DNA of 64,000 bases, taken from NCBI RefSeq assembly GCF_014641715.1, contig NZ_BMIG01000011.1:1-64000 (forward strand), given 5' to 3'. Positions within the stretch are counted from its first letter, which is position 1. Each line of letters starts with the position of its first letter. The position numbers were made by a program, and so were the translations under genes. The DNA comes from Polaromonas eurypsychrophila. Its GTDB lineage: Bacteria > Pseudomonadota > Gammaproteobacteria > Burkholderiales > Burkholderiaceae_C. Under the pieces are notes generated by a model. That model saw only the letters and a program-made list of their open reading frames with translations. It was not told the origin of the DNA and ran no database searches. Below are positions 1-7,558 of this stretch, piece after piece.

Positions 1-173
1 TCATTTCTCATCTCCAATTACTGAATTTTCACATCAGCTATGGAGTACGTTTTTCGGGGGCAAGATCAGTCTGTGTCGTCATGGACGACGCTTTGGCTGG
101 AATCCCAATCAGATAGCTGTTGAGCGACCGAGTAAGCTCAGCTCAGCTGCAACTTCAATTTCCAGACCGTTCC

Positions 174-234
174 GGTTAGCAAACTTAGCTTGGAAAGGTT
201 AGCAGGCTCAACGAGGTTGGTTAGCAGGTTCAAC
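174..234 (+). repeat. Three iteron-like direct repeats, GGTTAGCA
   Basis: GGTTAGCA occurs at 174-181, 197-204 and 219-226, with spacings of 23 and 22 bp, about two helical turns. The second and third copies share a longer unit, GGTTAGCAGGYTCAAC. Regular spacing next to a dif-like site and a phage gene suggests a protein-binding array. Chance repetition is not excluded. Confidence 0.45.
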
Positions 235-281
235 TTGTTCCGACAGATGCTTGGGGTCGTTGGGGAGAAGATGCTGACTAT

Positions 282-309
282 ATTTAACATAATATACATC
301 GTGGAACAT
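282..309 (-). other. dif-like XerCD site with one degenerate arm
   Basis: Read on the minus strand, the XerD-side arm TTATGTTAAAT and the central TGTATA match the classical bacterial dif site exactly. The opposite (XerC-side) arm ATGTTCCACGA is degenerate compared with the usual GCGCATAA-type arm. A hybrid of this kind is expected at the junction of a Xer-integrating filamentous phage or satellite with chromosomal dif. It lies only 11 bp upstream of a gene resembling a Xer activation factor. Confidence 0.7.
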
Positions 310-320
310 ACACTGGAGGG

Positions 321-944
321 GTGAAGCAGGACCGCAACACCCCGAAAACCCGCGCCCAGCTTAACGCTCGGTTCAAAGTGCTGTGCATGGATGCTGGCCT
401 GAACGTCGAGGCGGTGGGGAAACTTCTTCACGTCACGCCGCGCACAGTCCGCTACTGGTTTGCCGGCAAAACTGCTGTGCCGTACGCATCGAACAAGCTG
501 CTGCGCATCTTGGCCCGATACGAGCTGCCTGGCGCGGCTTGGGCTGGCTGGCATATGCACAGCGGCAGGCTCTGGAGCCCGGAGGGTCACGGATTTGACC
601 CGCATGACTCGAACTGGTGGGGTCTGCTGGTGCGAAAAGCGGCCATGTTCTCTGAGCTATACGACAGGAACCGCAAACTCGAAAAGCTCCTCTTGGCGGG
701 TGGGAGGTCTGACGCGCCCGCGCCGTGGATGCGTGAGCGTCCACAGAGCGGGAGCGTCCGGGCCGTCCCGTCCGACGCAGTCGGGCGGGCGCCGGAGGCG
801 CCCCGCCCTAATTTATTACTAGAACACTTTGGGAAAAAGCACTGGGAGAAAGGCGGTCTGCCATTGGAGAAACTGGCAAACAACGTCCTGCTAAGTTACA
901 AGACCAATATTTCATATGGTGGGAATCAGGGGGTGCGGCCGTGA
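321..944 (+). CDS. Phage-type HTH protein resembling the VC1465/XafT Xer recombination activation family
   Basis: The 207-residue protein has a basic N-terminal helix-turn-helix-like part (about residues 8-50, including VTPRTVRYWFAGK). A conserved block follows at residues 70-115 (AWAGWHMHSGRLWSPEGHGF), of the type I know as the DUF3653/VC1465 phage family. In TLC-phi that family stimulates XerD so that the phage integrates at dif. The start is GTG at 321 with GGAGGG immediately upstream, an unusually short spacing; the in-frame ATG at 387 would cut into the HTH. The C-terminus from about 125 on is low in recognisable features. The dif-like site just upstream supports the role. The family assignment rests on recall of the motif, not on a search. 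Confidence 0.65.
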   Translation: MKQDRNTPKTRAQLNARFKVLCMDAGLNVEAVGKLLHVTPRTVRYWFAGKTAVPYASNKLLRILARYELPGAAWAGWHMHSGRLWSPEGHGFDPHDSNWWGLLVRKAAMFSELYDRNRKLEKLLLAGGRSDAPAPWMRERPQSGSVRAVPSDAVGRAPEAPRPNLLLEHFGKKHWEKGGLPLEKLANNVLLSYKTNISYGGNQGVRP

Positions 945-1132
945 GTCGCCAGGTTTCGCCTGCTGAGGTCCGGGAACTGCTGGCCGCCCTGCCGCGCTGG
1001 TTTCCTGCTGCCGCCCGATGGTCGGTCAAGCTGGCCAACCACGGGCCGGGCTGGATGCCTCAGGTGCTGCGCGGGGTGCCGCTGCGGCTGGCCTGCTGGC
1101 TCGGTTCGGTTTATGCGCGGAGGCTGGCATGA
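941..1132 (+). CDS. Small hypothetical protein coupled to the phage HTH gene
   Basis: This 63-residue ORF starts with GTG and overlaps the preceding stop codon by four bases (GTGA), a typical translational-coupling arrangement. It is rich in Arg, Ala and Leu, and the C-terminal half (about residues 40-60) is hydrophobic enough to be a weak membrane segment. I recognise no domain. The overlap and the phage context are the only support; it may be a small phage accessory protein or a remnant. Confidence 0.4.
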   Translation: MSRQVSPAEVRELLAALPRWFPAAARWSVKLANHGPGWMPQVLRGVPLRLACWLGSVYARRLA

Positions 1133-1519
1133 CGGCCCCGGGGCATGGGGTGAAACCCCATATAAGCGAAGCGAAGCTGACCCCGCATGGAGCTGCTGGC
1201 ACACCTCAGCCAGTCCCGCAGGGCTGGCCCAACTCGCGGGATGCTGGCTCAAACCGACCACGGGCGGATGCTGCGCGCCATGAAAAGCCTGACCCCGCTT
1301 CCTGGACGTTTCAAGGAAACGGCCTCCCCGCGTTGAGCGGCTCCGCAGGAACGCATCTTCCCCACCGGCTCAAAAAATTTACTACAGATTGAAAGAATTT
1401 CCAATGAAATCAACACCTTACGCGGCTATACATCGTAGAACTTTTATAATGAATTCAGGTCGGCGATCCAGGACCCTCGACCAATGCCACGCAAAGAAAG
1501 CCAACCGGGTCGAAAACGG
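1133..1519. other. Gene-poor phage remnant region with a perfect hairpin and a second half-site
   Basis: I find no strong gene. A perfect 7-bp inverted repeat, ATGGGGT-GAA-ACCCCAT, lies at 1145-1161. A 49-codon ATG ORF at 1187-1336 has no clear ribosome site and no recognisable family. At 1427-1441 the sequence TATACATCGTAGAAC matches 14 of 15 bases of the core and degenerate arm of the dif-like site at 293-307. This may mark the other edge of the element. Confidence 0.4.
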
Positions 1520-2191
1520 CTACCACTTGCCCGTGGCTTGCTTGCTCCGGATGGCCGCCGTCAGCAGATCGACGGATTCCGTACGGCTGATGCGGCGGGC
1601 AAAGTCGATGGCGGTCAGGCCTTGCTGGTTTTTCAGTAATGGGTCGGCCCCGGCGTCAACCAGCAGCTTGACGGCCTGCGGCGTGCCATACATTGCTGCC
1701 ATCATCAACGGCGTCGATCCGTTTGGCGACTCGGCGTCAATATAGGCATGGTTGTCCAGCAACAGGCTCAAGATAGCCAGGCTACCACTGGTGGCGGCGT
1801 AATGCAGTGGCGCCCAACCGGTCTTGTTGACGTCGGCATCGCGTTTGATCAGGCTGGTGGCCGCACCGATGTTGTCCTTGAGCGCTGCGATCATCAGCAC
1901 GCTTTCGCCTTGGGCGTTGAGCATGTTGACATTGGTTTTTGGCCATTCCGCTAGAACCTGGGCCACTTTGGGTGACGGTTCCTGCAAAGCCAGGTAGAGG
2001 CCGTTCTGACCTTTGGAGTCGATGGTGTTGGGGTCGAAGCCACGCCCCAACAGTTGTCGGACTTGTGCGGCATCGTCCCGCTTGATGGCCACGAAGAAGT
2101 CTTCGTAAGATCCTGCAAAGGCGGAAATATATGCAGAAAAAACAATTAGATAAACCGCATTTTTAATGTAATTTGTGAAGTAATTTTTCAT
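1520..2191 (-). CDS. Secreted ankyrin-repeat protein
   Basis: The 223-residue protein begins with a signal peptide (about residues 1-27, ending AFA-GS) and then has about five ankyrin repeats, visible as GWAPLHYAATSGSLAIL, GSTPLMMAAMYGTPQAVKLL and GLTAIDFARR. Ankyrin repeats mediate protein-protein binding; export implies a periplasmic or envelope role. The ATG overlaps the tatD stop codon (ATGA), so it is the last gene of the mltG-tatD operon. Its position after tatD is something I recall from related Burkholderiales. The partner is unknown. Confidence 0.8.
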   Translation of the reverse strand: MKNYFTNYIKNAVYLIVFSAYISAFAGSYEDFFVAIKRDDAAQVRQLLGRGFDPNTIDSKGQNGLYLALQEPSPKVAQVLAEWPKTNVNMLNAQGESVLMIAALKDNIGAATSLIKRDADVNKTGWAPLHYAATSGSLAILSLLLDNHAYIDAESPNGSTPLMMAAMYGTPQAVKLLVDAGADPLLKNQQGLTAIDFARRISRTESVDLLTAAIRSKQATGKW

Positions 2192-2988
2192 GCCATGACC
2201 CCTGAAAACAGGCGCTCGAAGTTGCGGCTGGTGGCCTCGGCGATGGTTTCCACCGGCAGCTGCTTGAGCTCGGCCACCTGTTTGGCCACATAAGGCACGT
2301 AAGACGGATTGTTGGTTTTACCGCGGTAAGGCATGGGCGCCAGGTAGGGGCTGTCGGTCTCGATCAGGGTCCGGTCCAGCGGCACAAAACGGGCGACTTC
2401 ACGCAGGTCAGCGGCATTCTTGAAGGTCAGGATGCCAGAAAACGAGATGTAAAAACCGAGATCAAGTGCGGCACGTGCTACCTCCGCGGTTTCAGTGAAG
2501 CAGTGAAACACCCCGCCGGCTCGCCCTGCTCCATCGGCGTTTTCACCCTCCTCCTTCAATATCGCCAGGGTGTCGTTTGATGCGCTGCGGGTATGGATCA
2601 CCAGCGGCTTGCCGGTCTGGCGGGCAGCGCGGATGTGGGTCCGGTAGCGCTCGCGCTGCCACTCCATGTCGGCCACCGTGCGCTCGCCGAGCCGATAGTA
2701 GTCCAGCCCGGTCTCGCCGATGGCCACCACTTTGGGCAGCGCCGCGCGCTTCACCAAATCGTCCAGGCTGGGCTCGGTCACGCCTTCGTTGTCCGGATGC
2801 ACGCCGACGCTGCACCAGAAATTGTCATAGCCCGTGGCCAGCGCGTGAACCGTCTCGAACTCCTCGAGCGTGGTGCAGATGCACAGGGCGCGGTCGACCT
2901 GCGCCTGGACCATGGCTTCGCGTATCTGTGGCAACTGGGCCTGGAGCTCGGGAAAACTCAGATGGCAATGGGAATCGGTGAACATCAA
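2188..2988 (-). CDS. tatD: TatD-family metal-dependent deoxyribonuclease
   Basis: The 266-residue protein shows the TatD signature set: DSHCHL at residues 5-10 (metal-binding His pair), GETGLDYY at 91-98, a VIHTR motif near 131, VFHCFTE near 161 and ETDSPYLAP near 214. TatD enzymes are cytosolic TIM-barrel hydrolases with 3'-5' DNase activity, implicated in DNA repair and peroxide tolerance. It could start at either of two adjacent ATG codons. It lies between pilZ and the ankyrin gene in a minus-strand operon. Confidence 0.9.
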   Translation of the reverse strand: MMFTDSHCHLSFPELQAQLPQIREAMVQAQVDRALCICTTLEEFETVHALATGYDNFWCSVGVHPDNEGVTEPSLDDLVKRAALPKVVAIGETGLDYYRLGERTVADMEWQRERYRTHIRAARQTGKPLVIHTRSASNDTLAILKEEGENADGAGRAGGVFHCFTETAEVARAALDLGFYISFSGILTFKNAADLREVARFVPLDRTLIETDSPYLAPMPYRGKTNNPSYVPYVAKQVAELKQLPVETIAEATSRNFERLFSGVMA

Positions 2989-3010
2989 AAAAGCCAGTAT
3001 TTATGATTGA

Positions 3011-3063
3011 AATCGGGCTCCAGCCCATATCCGGTGGGTGCAAGCTGCTATCAAAAAAATAGC
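3011..3063 (-). repeat. Dispersed Comamonadaceae repeat, copy 1 (intergenic)
   Basis: Read on the minus strand it contains GCTATTTTTTTGATAGCAGC, then a GCAC...GGATATGGGCTGGAGCC block and GATTT. This follows the pattern GCTAT-N-ATAGC, a GCGC-like block, AAGGGCT, GATTTT shared with the copies at 6956, 27310, 36150, 39279, 41341, 43727 and 63607. It fills the gap between tatD and pilZ. Confidence 0.7.
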
Positions 3064-3082
3064 GACCCGACCTGGCAGGAGC

Positions 3083-3460
3083 CTAGATGGTTTGGGTCGG
3101 GCGGTCAGACGCCAGGTGCGCGCCGAGGATTTCCTCGATCTTGATCTTGAGCAGGCGCGATTTTTCGTCGTTCGGGAACCGCACACCCACGCCCTGGGTG
3201 CGGTTGCCGGACGCACGCGCCGGCGTCACCCAAGCCACCTTGCCCGCCACCGGGTAGCGCTGGATATCGTCCGGCAGGGTTAGCAGCACATAAATGTCGT
3301 CGCCGAGTTTGTAGTCGCGGGCCGAGGGGATGAACAGGCCGCCTTCGGTGAACAGCGGGATGTAAGCTGCGTACAGTGCCGCCTTTTCGCGGATGGCCAA
3401 CTGGATGACGCTTGGCCGCGCGCTGGCGCCGGGGGTACTGGCGGGTGGCAAGGTACTCAT
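3083..3460 (-). CDS. pilZ: PilZ-domain protein of type IV pilus assembly
   Basis: The 125-residue protein is a single PilZ domain (about residues 20-115), with VAGKVAWVTP and QGVGVRFPND typical of the non-canonical PilZ found between holB and tatD in Pseudomonas and relatives. That subgroup lacks the RxxxR c-di-GMP motif, as here, and works through partners such as PilB and FimX in pilus assembly. The holB-pilZ-tatD order supports this rather than a general c-di-GMP receptor. No pilus structural gene is in the window. Confidence 0.85.
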   Translation of the reverse strand: MSTLPPASTPGASARPSVIQLAIREKAALYAAYIPLFTEGGLFIPSARDYKLGDDIYVLLTLPDDIQRYPVAGKVAWVTPARASGNRTQGVGVRFPNDEKSRLLKIKIEEILGAHLASDRPTQTI

Positions 3461-3509
3461 GAGGCTAGTTTATAGGCTTGGGTGTCGCGCTGCCAGCAAG
3501 AAACCGCGC

Positions 3510-4574
3510 TTATTTGGCAGCCAGCGCTTGGCGCGCCCGGCTCGCCAGGGTTTCCAGCATCAGGCCGGGGTTGTAGGGGTGTTCGACGGTGCGCGCGGTG
3601 GTAGCCAGCTCTTTGGACCAGGCACCCAGTGCCATAAAGCCCGAGCCTCCGGCTTTGCCGCCCGGCAGGTCCGACGCCTTAAAAAACCGGGGTTGGGCAC
3701 CGGCTCTGACCGCCAGCACGTCGTGACAGAGCTTTTGCAGCGCATCGACCGCCTGTGCCGGCGCCATGTCGGAAAGCGCAGTGACATCGCCGCGCGCCAT
3801 GGCTTTGGGCAGGGCCTGCCAGTGCTGGGCGCTGGCGCTGCTGGGTCCGTCGCGCAGGCGTTCGAGTGCGTCGGCGGGACGGCCGCCAGCAGCAGCCAGC
3901 AGGGTGAGCAGGTCAGCGGGCGTGGGTCGGGCTGCGGCCTTGCCCTCGCCGGGCGCCTGTTCCGCCAGCCAGGCCAGCGCCGCGTCATGTGACGGCCAGT
4001 GCATGGTGTGGCCCTGGCAGCGGCTGCGTATGGTGGGCAGCAACTGGTGAGAGGCTTCGGTCGCGAGGATGAACTGCACTGCGCCGGGCGGCTCTTCCAG
4101 GGTTTTGAGCAAGGTATTGGCGGTGATCGTGTTCATGCGTTCGGCCGGGTAGACCAGCACCACCTTGGTTGTGCCGCGTGAACGTGTGAACTGGGTGAAA
4201 CTGACTGCCTCGCGCGCGGCATCGACCTTGATTTCCTTGCTGGGCTTGCGTTTTTTGGCGTCCAGGTCGTCTTGGGTTTTTTCGTCCAGCGGCCAGCCCA
4301 GCGCGAGCGACAGGGTCTCGGGCATCAGCACGCAAAGGTCGGCATGGGTGTGGACGGCGACCGCATGGCAACTGCCGCAGACGCCGCAAGCTCCGTCAGC
4401 CGTCGGCTGCTCGCACAGCCAGGCTCGGGCAAGCGCCAGCGCCAGGTCGAACTGACCCAGGCCGGATGGCCCGCTGAGCAGCCAGGCATGGCCGCGTTGC
4501 GCCAGCAGGGCGCGCAGCTGGGTTTGCAGCCAGGGTGCCAGCAGCGGGTTCGGGTTCAGGGCTTCCTCGCTCAT
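3510..4574 (-). CDS. holB: DNA polymerase III subunit delta prime
   Basis: The 354-residue AAA+ clamp-loader subunit has a degenerate P-loop GPSGLGQFD (about residues 35-43) without the lysine, as expected for delta prime, which does not hydrolyse ATP. Four cysteines (C54, C63, C66, C69) form the zinc module. [20 protein letters not shown] and TIRSRCQ are hallmark DnaX/HolB motifs. Its ATG overlaps the tmk stop codon (ATGA), so translation is coupled. It acts in loading the sliding clamp at the replication fork. Confidence 0.93.
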   Translation of the reverse strand: MSEEALNPNPLLAPWLQTQLRALLAQRGHAWLLSGPSGLGQFDLALALARAWLCEQPTADGACGVCGSCHAVAVHTHADLCVLMPETLSLALGWPLDEKTQDDLDAKKRKPSKEIKVDAAREAVSFTQFTRSRGTTKVVLVYPAERMNTITANTLLKTLEEPPGAVQFILATEASHQLLPTIRSRCQGHTMHWPSHDAALAWLAEQAPGEGKAAARPTPADLLTLLAAAGGRPADALERLRDGPSSASAQHWQALPKAMARGDVTALSDMAPAQAVDALQKLCHDVLAVRAGAQPRFFKASDLPGGKAGGSGFMALGAWSKELATTARTVEHPYNPGLMLETLASRARQALAAK

Positions 4575-5257
4575 GGCAGCCAGCCCTTTTCGGCGAAGAC
4601 CTGGTACACCGCATGCCAGACGTTCTCACGTGCGCGCGCAGCGTCAATGCGGGCAAAACGCGCCGGGTCCTGCGCCATCCGGTCGGCATATCCCCGGGCC
4701 ACGCGGCGAAAAAATTCGACCGGCTGGATCTCAAACTTGTCCGGCACCCGGGCGCCGGCCAGCCGCTGCGCGGCTTCCTCGGGCGCCAGGTCGAACCAGA
4801 CCGTGAGGTCCGGCTGGACAATCGCCGGCGCCGCGCCCTTGCGGCCCAGTTCATGAACAAAATCGCGCCCCAGCCCTTGCGCCGCCTGCGCCCACAGCTC
4901 CAGTTTTGATAACACTTCGAGGTCGAAGCCGCGCCCGCCGCCCTGGTAGGCAAAGGTGGCGTCGGTGAAACGATCACACAAAACCACGTCGCCGCGCGCC
5001 AGCGCCGGTGCGATGACGGTCGTCAAATGGTCGCGCCGCGCCGCAAAAATCAGCAGCGCTTCGGTCAGCGGGTCCATCACATCGTTGAGAATCAGAGTAC
5101 GCAGCTTCTCGGCCAGCGGTGTGCCGCCTGGCTCGCGGCTCAGGGTGACTGCCCTGCCCTGCGCCTTGAAGGCGTCGGCCAGCGCAGCGATATGGGTGGA
5201 TTTGCCCGCGCCGTCTATGCCTTCGAAGCTGATGAACAGGCCAGGAGCAACATTCAC
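4571..5257 (-). CDS. tmk: Thymidylate kinase
   Basis: The 228-residue enzyme phosphorylates dTMP to dTDP. The P-loop GIDGAGKST lies at residues 13-21, the REPGGT motif near 42-47 and the DR motif in [17 protein letters not shown]. The start is GTG at 5257 and overlaps by four bases (GTGA) the stop of the small repeat-built ORF upstream; holB is coupled downstream. The length is slightly above the usual 205-215. Its place between mltG and holB is conserved in proteobacteria. Confidence 0.93.
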   Translation of the reverse strand: MNVAPGLFISFEGIDGAGKSTHIAALADAFKAQGRAVTLSREPGGTPLAEKLRTLILNDVMDPLTEALLIFAARRDHLTTVIAPALARGDVVLCDRFTDATFAYQGGGRGFDLEVLSKLELWAQAAQGLGRDFVHELGRKGAAPAIVQPDLTVWFDLAPEEAAQRLAGARVPDKFEIQPVEFFRRVARGYADRMAQDPARFARIDAARARENVWHAVYQVFAEKGWLP

Positions 5258-5538
5258 AGGACCACCTCTTCTTTTTCAGCCAGGACCGCGGAACCGGTTT
5301 TGCCGGGCCGCAGGCGCAGCGCCACCTCGGGGGGCAGCGACGACACGTCAGTGCGGAGTGTGGGGGCCATTGAATTTTCCGCCGGGCCGCCCCAAGGAAA
5401 ATTAGCCCCCCCGGGGGGCAGCGACGACACGTCAGTGCGGAGCGTGGGGGCCATTGAATTTTCCGCTGGGCCGCCCCAAGGAAAATTAGCCCCCCCGGGG
5501 GGCAGCGACGACACGTCAGTGCGGAGTGTGGGGGCCAT
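5254..5538 (-). CDS. Repeat-built small ORF between mltG and tmk
   Basis: This 94-residue ORF overlaps the mltG stop codon (TGATG) and the tmk start (GTGA), so it is positioned as a coupled operon gene. It is made of two perfect 28-residue units beginning [16 protein letters not shown], a truncated third unit and a unique tail of about 23 residues. I see no fold, membrane segment or signal. The repeat may simply have expanded inside an operon gap while staying in frame, because 84 is divisible by three. Whether the product exists is unknown. Confidence 0.35.
   Translation of the reverse strand: MAPTLRTDVSSLPPGGANFPWGGPAENSMAPTLRTDVSSLPPGGANFPWGGPAENSMAPTLRTDVSSLPPEVALRLRPGKTGSAVLAEKEEVVL
5329..5538. 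repeat. 84-bp tandem repeat, about 2.5 copies
   Basis: GGGGGGCAGCGACGACACG begins at 5329, 5413 and 5497, an exact 84-bp period. Copies differ only at single positions (AGTGTG/AGCGTG, CGCC/CGCT). Each unit contains internal inverted sequences (ATTTTCC...GGAAAAT and a C-run/G-run pair) that could form RNA hairpins. The unit resembles a GC-rich interspersed repeat common in Comamonadaceae, here in tandem between mltG and tmk. Confidence 0.85.
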
Positions 5539-6545
5539 CACTGTCCGCGCTGGTATTTGTTGACCGCCCGGTTGTGCTCATCCAGGCTGCTGCTGAACTG
5601 GCTGCTGCCGTCGCCGCGCGCCACAAAATACAGGGCCTTGGTGGGGGCCGGCTTGACGGCGGCCAGCAGCGACTCTTTGCCGGGCATGGCGATCGGCGTG
5701 GGCGGCAGGCCGCCGCGGGTGTAGGTGTTGTAAGGCGTGTCGGTCTGCAGGTCGCGCCGGCGCAGGTTGCCGTCGAACTGCTCGCCCAGGCCGTAGATCA
5801 CGGTCGGGTCGGTCTGCAACAACATGCCGATGCGCAGGCGGTTGACAAACACGCCGCCGATTTCGGGCCGGTCCGTGGGTTTGCCGGTTTCCTTTTCGAT
5901 GATGCTGGCAAGCACCAGCGCTTGGTCCGGCGTTTTCAGCGGCGTGTTCGCATCGCGCAGCGCCCAGGCGGCTTCCAGGCGCCGGTCCATGGCCCGCGCC
6001 GCGCGTTTGAGCACAGCGATGTCGCTGGAGCCTTTGGCATAGGTATAGGTGTCCGGGAAAAAGCGGCCCTCGGGGTGTACACCCGGTTTGCCAAGCTGCG
6101 CCATGATGGCGTCCGTGCTCAGGCCCATGCTGTCGGGTTTGAGCGCCTCGGCCTTTTGCAGCGCCGCACGCATCTGACGGAAATTCCAGCCTTCGACGAA
6201 AACCACACTTTTGAGGCTTTCCTCGCCGCGCACCAGCATGCTCAGCAGCGAGCGCGGTGTGGTCCCGGGGGTGATTTCATAACTGCCGGCCTTGATCTGG
6301 CGCGCCTGGCCGGACAGCCGGAACCAGGCGTACAGCAAGGTCGGCTCGACGGCGACGCCGCTGGCGGCCACGGTATTTGCCACTCGCTGGGCCGGTGTGC
6401 CGGGCTCGATTTCGAGATCAACAACCGTGTTGCCGGGCTGCGGCTTTAACGTCAGGGGCTCGTAGAGCCACCAGCCGACAGCACCAAACACCAACAGGCC
6501 GGCGAGAAACATCAACACCAGCACACTCATTAAAAAACGACGCAC
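5538..6545 (-). CDS. mltG: Endolytic murein transglycosylase MltG (YceG-like)
   Basis: The protein of about 335 residues has an N-terminal membrane anchor (about residues 5-28) and the YceG domain: LysM-like N part with GTPAQRVANTV, then ASIIEKETG containing the catalytic Glu (near residue 217), FVNRLRIGMLLQTDPTVIYG and YNTYTRGGLPPTPI. MltG cleaves nascent glycan strands in the inner membrane and so terminates elongation. The listed start is GTG at 6545; ATG at 6530 (MSVLVL) is a plausible alternative. It is the first gene of the tmk-holB operon and divergent from ygfZ. Confidence 0.9.
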   Translation of the reverse strand: MRRFLMSVLVLMFLAGLLVFGAVGWWLYEPLTLKPQPGNTVVDLEIEPGTPAQRVANTVAASGVAVEPTLLYAWFRLSGQARQIKAGSYEITPGTTPRSLLSMLVRGEESLKSVVFVEGWNFRQMRAALQKAEALKPDSMGLSTDAIMAQLGKPGVHPEGRFFPDTYTYAKGSSDIAVLKRAARAMDRRLEAAWALRDANTPLKTPDQALVLASIIEKETGKPTDRPEIGGVFVNRLRIGMLLQTDPTVIYGLGEQFDGNLRRRDLQTDTPYNTYTRGGLPPTPIAMPGKESLLAAVKPAPTKALYFVARGDGSSQFSSSLDEHNRAVNKYQRGQ

Positions 6546-6577
6546 AACCCTGTTGCCTTCCTGAAAACGATGGGTCC

Positions 6578-7546
6578 ATGATAATTCAGCTTATGTTGAC
6601 ATCTCCCACTGATTTGCCTGTTGTTTCCACCTTGTCCGGGGTCGCCGGATTGAGCCATCTGGGCGTGATCCGCGTGGCCGGCGAAGAGGCCGCCAAGTTT
6701 CTGCAAGGCCAATTGACGCAGGACGTGGCGCTGCTCGGCTTGTCTGACGCGCGGCTGGCGGCTTTTTGCAATGCCAAAGGCCGCATGCAGGCCAGCTTTA
6801 TTGTTTTCAAACGCAGCCATGACGAGATTCTGATGGTTTGCAGCCAGGACATCCTGGTCGCCACGCTCAAGCGCTTGTCGATGTTTGTGATGCGCGCGAA
6901 GGCCAAACTCAGCGATGCCACGGCTGACTATGCACTCTTCGGGCTGGCCGGAAGTGCTATCGAATCCATAGCTGCTGGCGCCCATCCAGTATGGGCCAAG
7001 GCAGATATTAATTCTGCAAATATTGTGTTCCTCTATCCCGGCAACGGACAACCCCGTGCTTTGTGGTGCGCGCCGGTCGGCACCCCGGTCCCGGCAGGTG
7101 ACGCGCTGCCGCTCGAACAATGGCAGTGGCTGGAGGTTCGGTCGGGCATCGCCATGATCACCCAGCCGATTTTTGAAGCCTTTGTGCCGCAGATGCTCAA
7201 CTACGAATCAGTAGGCGGCGTGAATTTTAAAAAAGGCTGTTACCCCGGTCAGGAAATTGTGGCGCGCAGCCAGTTCCGCGGCACGCTCAAACGCCGGGCT
7301 TACCTGGCCCACACCGAGGCCGGGCCTGCCGTCGGCCAGGAGGTGTTTCACGCACTGGACGCAGAACAACCGTGCGGCTTGGTCGCCGCCTGCGCGCCGC
7401 GGCTCGACAGCGGTTTCGATGCCATCGTGTCGATGCAGACCTCGGCGGCGGCCGATGCCGAAGGCGGGCGGCTGACCCTGGGCAGCGTGACCGGGCCGGC
7501 GTTGGTTTTGCTGCCTTTGCCCTATCCCTTGCTCGAAGATATTTGA
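6578..7546 (+). CDS. ygfZ: YgfZ/GcvT-like folate-binding protein
   Basis: The protein of about 322 residues has the GcvT-like fold, with FLQGQLTQDV near the N-terminus and the diagnostic KGCYPGQEIVAR motif near residue 218. The motif Cys is needed for YgfZ function in maintaining Fe-S enzymes such as MiaB. The start could be ATG 6578 or ATG 6593 (MLTSPTDL); neither has a strong ribosome site, and the open frame upstream to 6377 runs antisense into mltG and is not used. A dispersed repeat (6956-7013) lies within the frame and adds about 20 atypical residues. Confidence 0.85.
   Translation: MIIQLMLTSPTDLPVVSTLSGVAGLSHLGVIRVAGEEAAKFLQGQLTQDVALLGLSDARLAAFCNAKGRMQASFIVFKRSHDEILMVCSQDILVATLKRLSMFVMRAKAKLSDATADYALFGLAGSAIESIAAGAHPVWAKADINSANIVFLYPGNGQPRALWCAPVGTPVPAGDALPLEQWQWLEVRSGIAMITQPIFEAFVPQMLNYESVGGVNFKKGCYPGQEIVARSQFRGTLKRRAYLAHTEAGPAVGQEVFHALDAEQPCGLVAACAPRLDSGFDAIVSMQTSAAADAEGGRLTLGSVTGPALVLLPLPYPLLEDI
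6956..7013 (+). repeat. Dispersed Comamonadaceae repeat, copy 2 (inside ygfZ)
   Basis: The sequence GCTATCGAATCCATAGCTGC, followed by a GGCGCCCAT block, ATGGGCC and GATATTAAT, matches the family pattern in plus orientation. It is read in frame as the ygfZ segment AIESIAAGAHPVWAKADIN and adds no stop codon. It falls between conserved blocks, presumably in a surface loop. Confidence 0.7.
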
Positions 7547-7558
7547 GCTTGTTCTGAC

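Larger units (their letters stand above)
1..320. other. Non-coding left edge holding iteron-like repeats and a dif-like site
   Basis: I see no convincing gene here. The stretch is more AT-rich than its surroundings. It carries three direct GGTTAGCA repeats (174-226) and a 28-bp dif-like sequence (282-309), both listed separately. They lie directly upstream of the phage-type gene at 321, so this is probably the attachment/control region of a small integrated element. Confidence 0.5.

Noticed and set aside
5329..5538. Regular repeats that could be taken for a CRISPR array
   Set aside because: The 84-bp units are contiguous with no variable spacers, and no cas genes are present.
6377..6577. N-terminal extension of ygfZ
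   Set aside because: It runs antisense through the mltG N-terminus and is not YgfZ-like.
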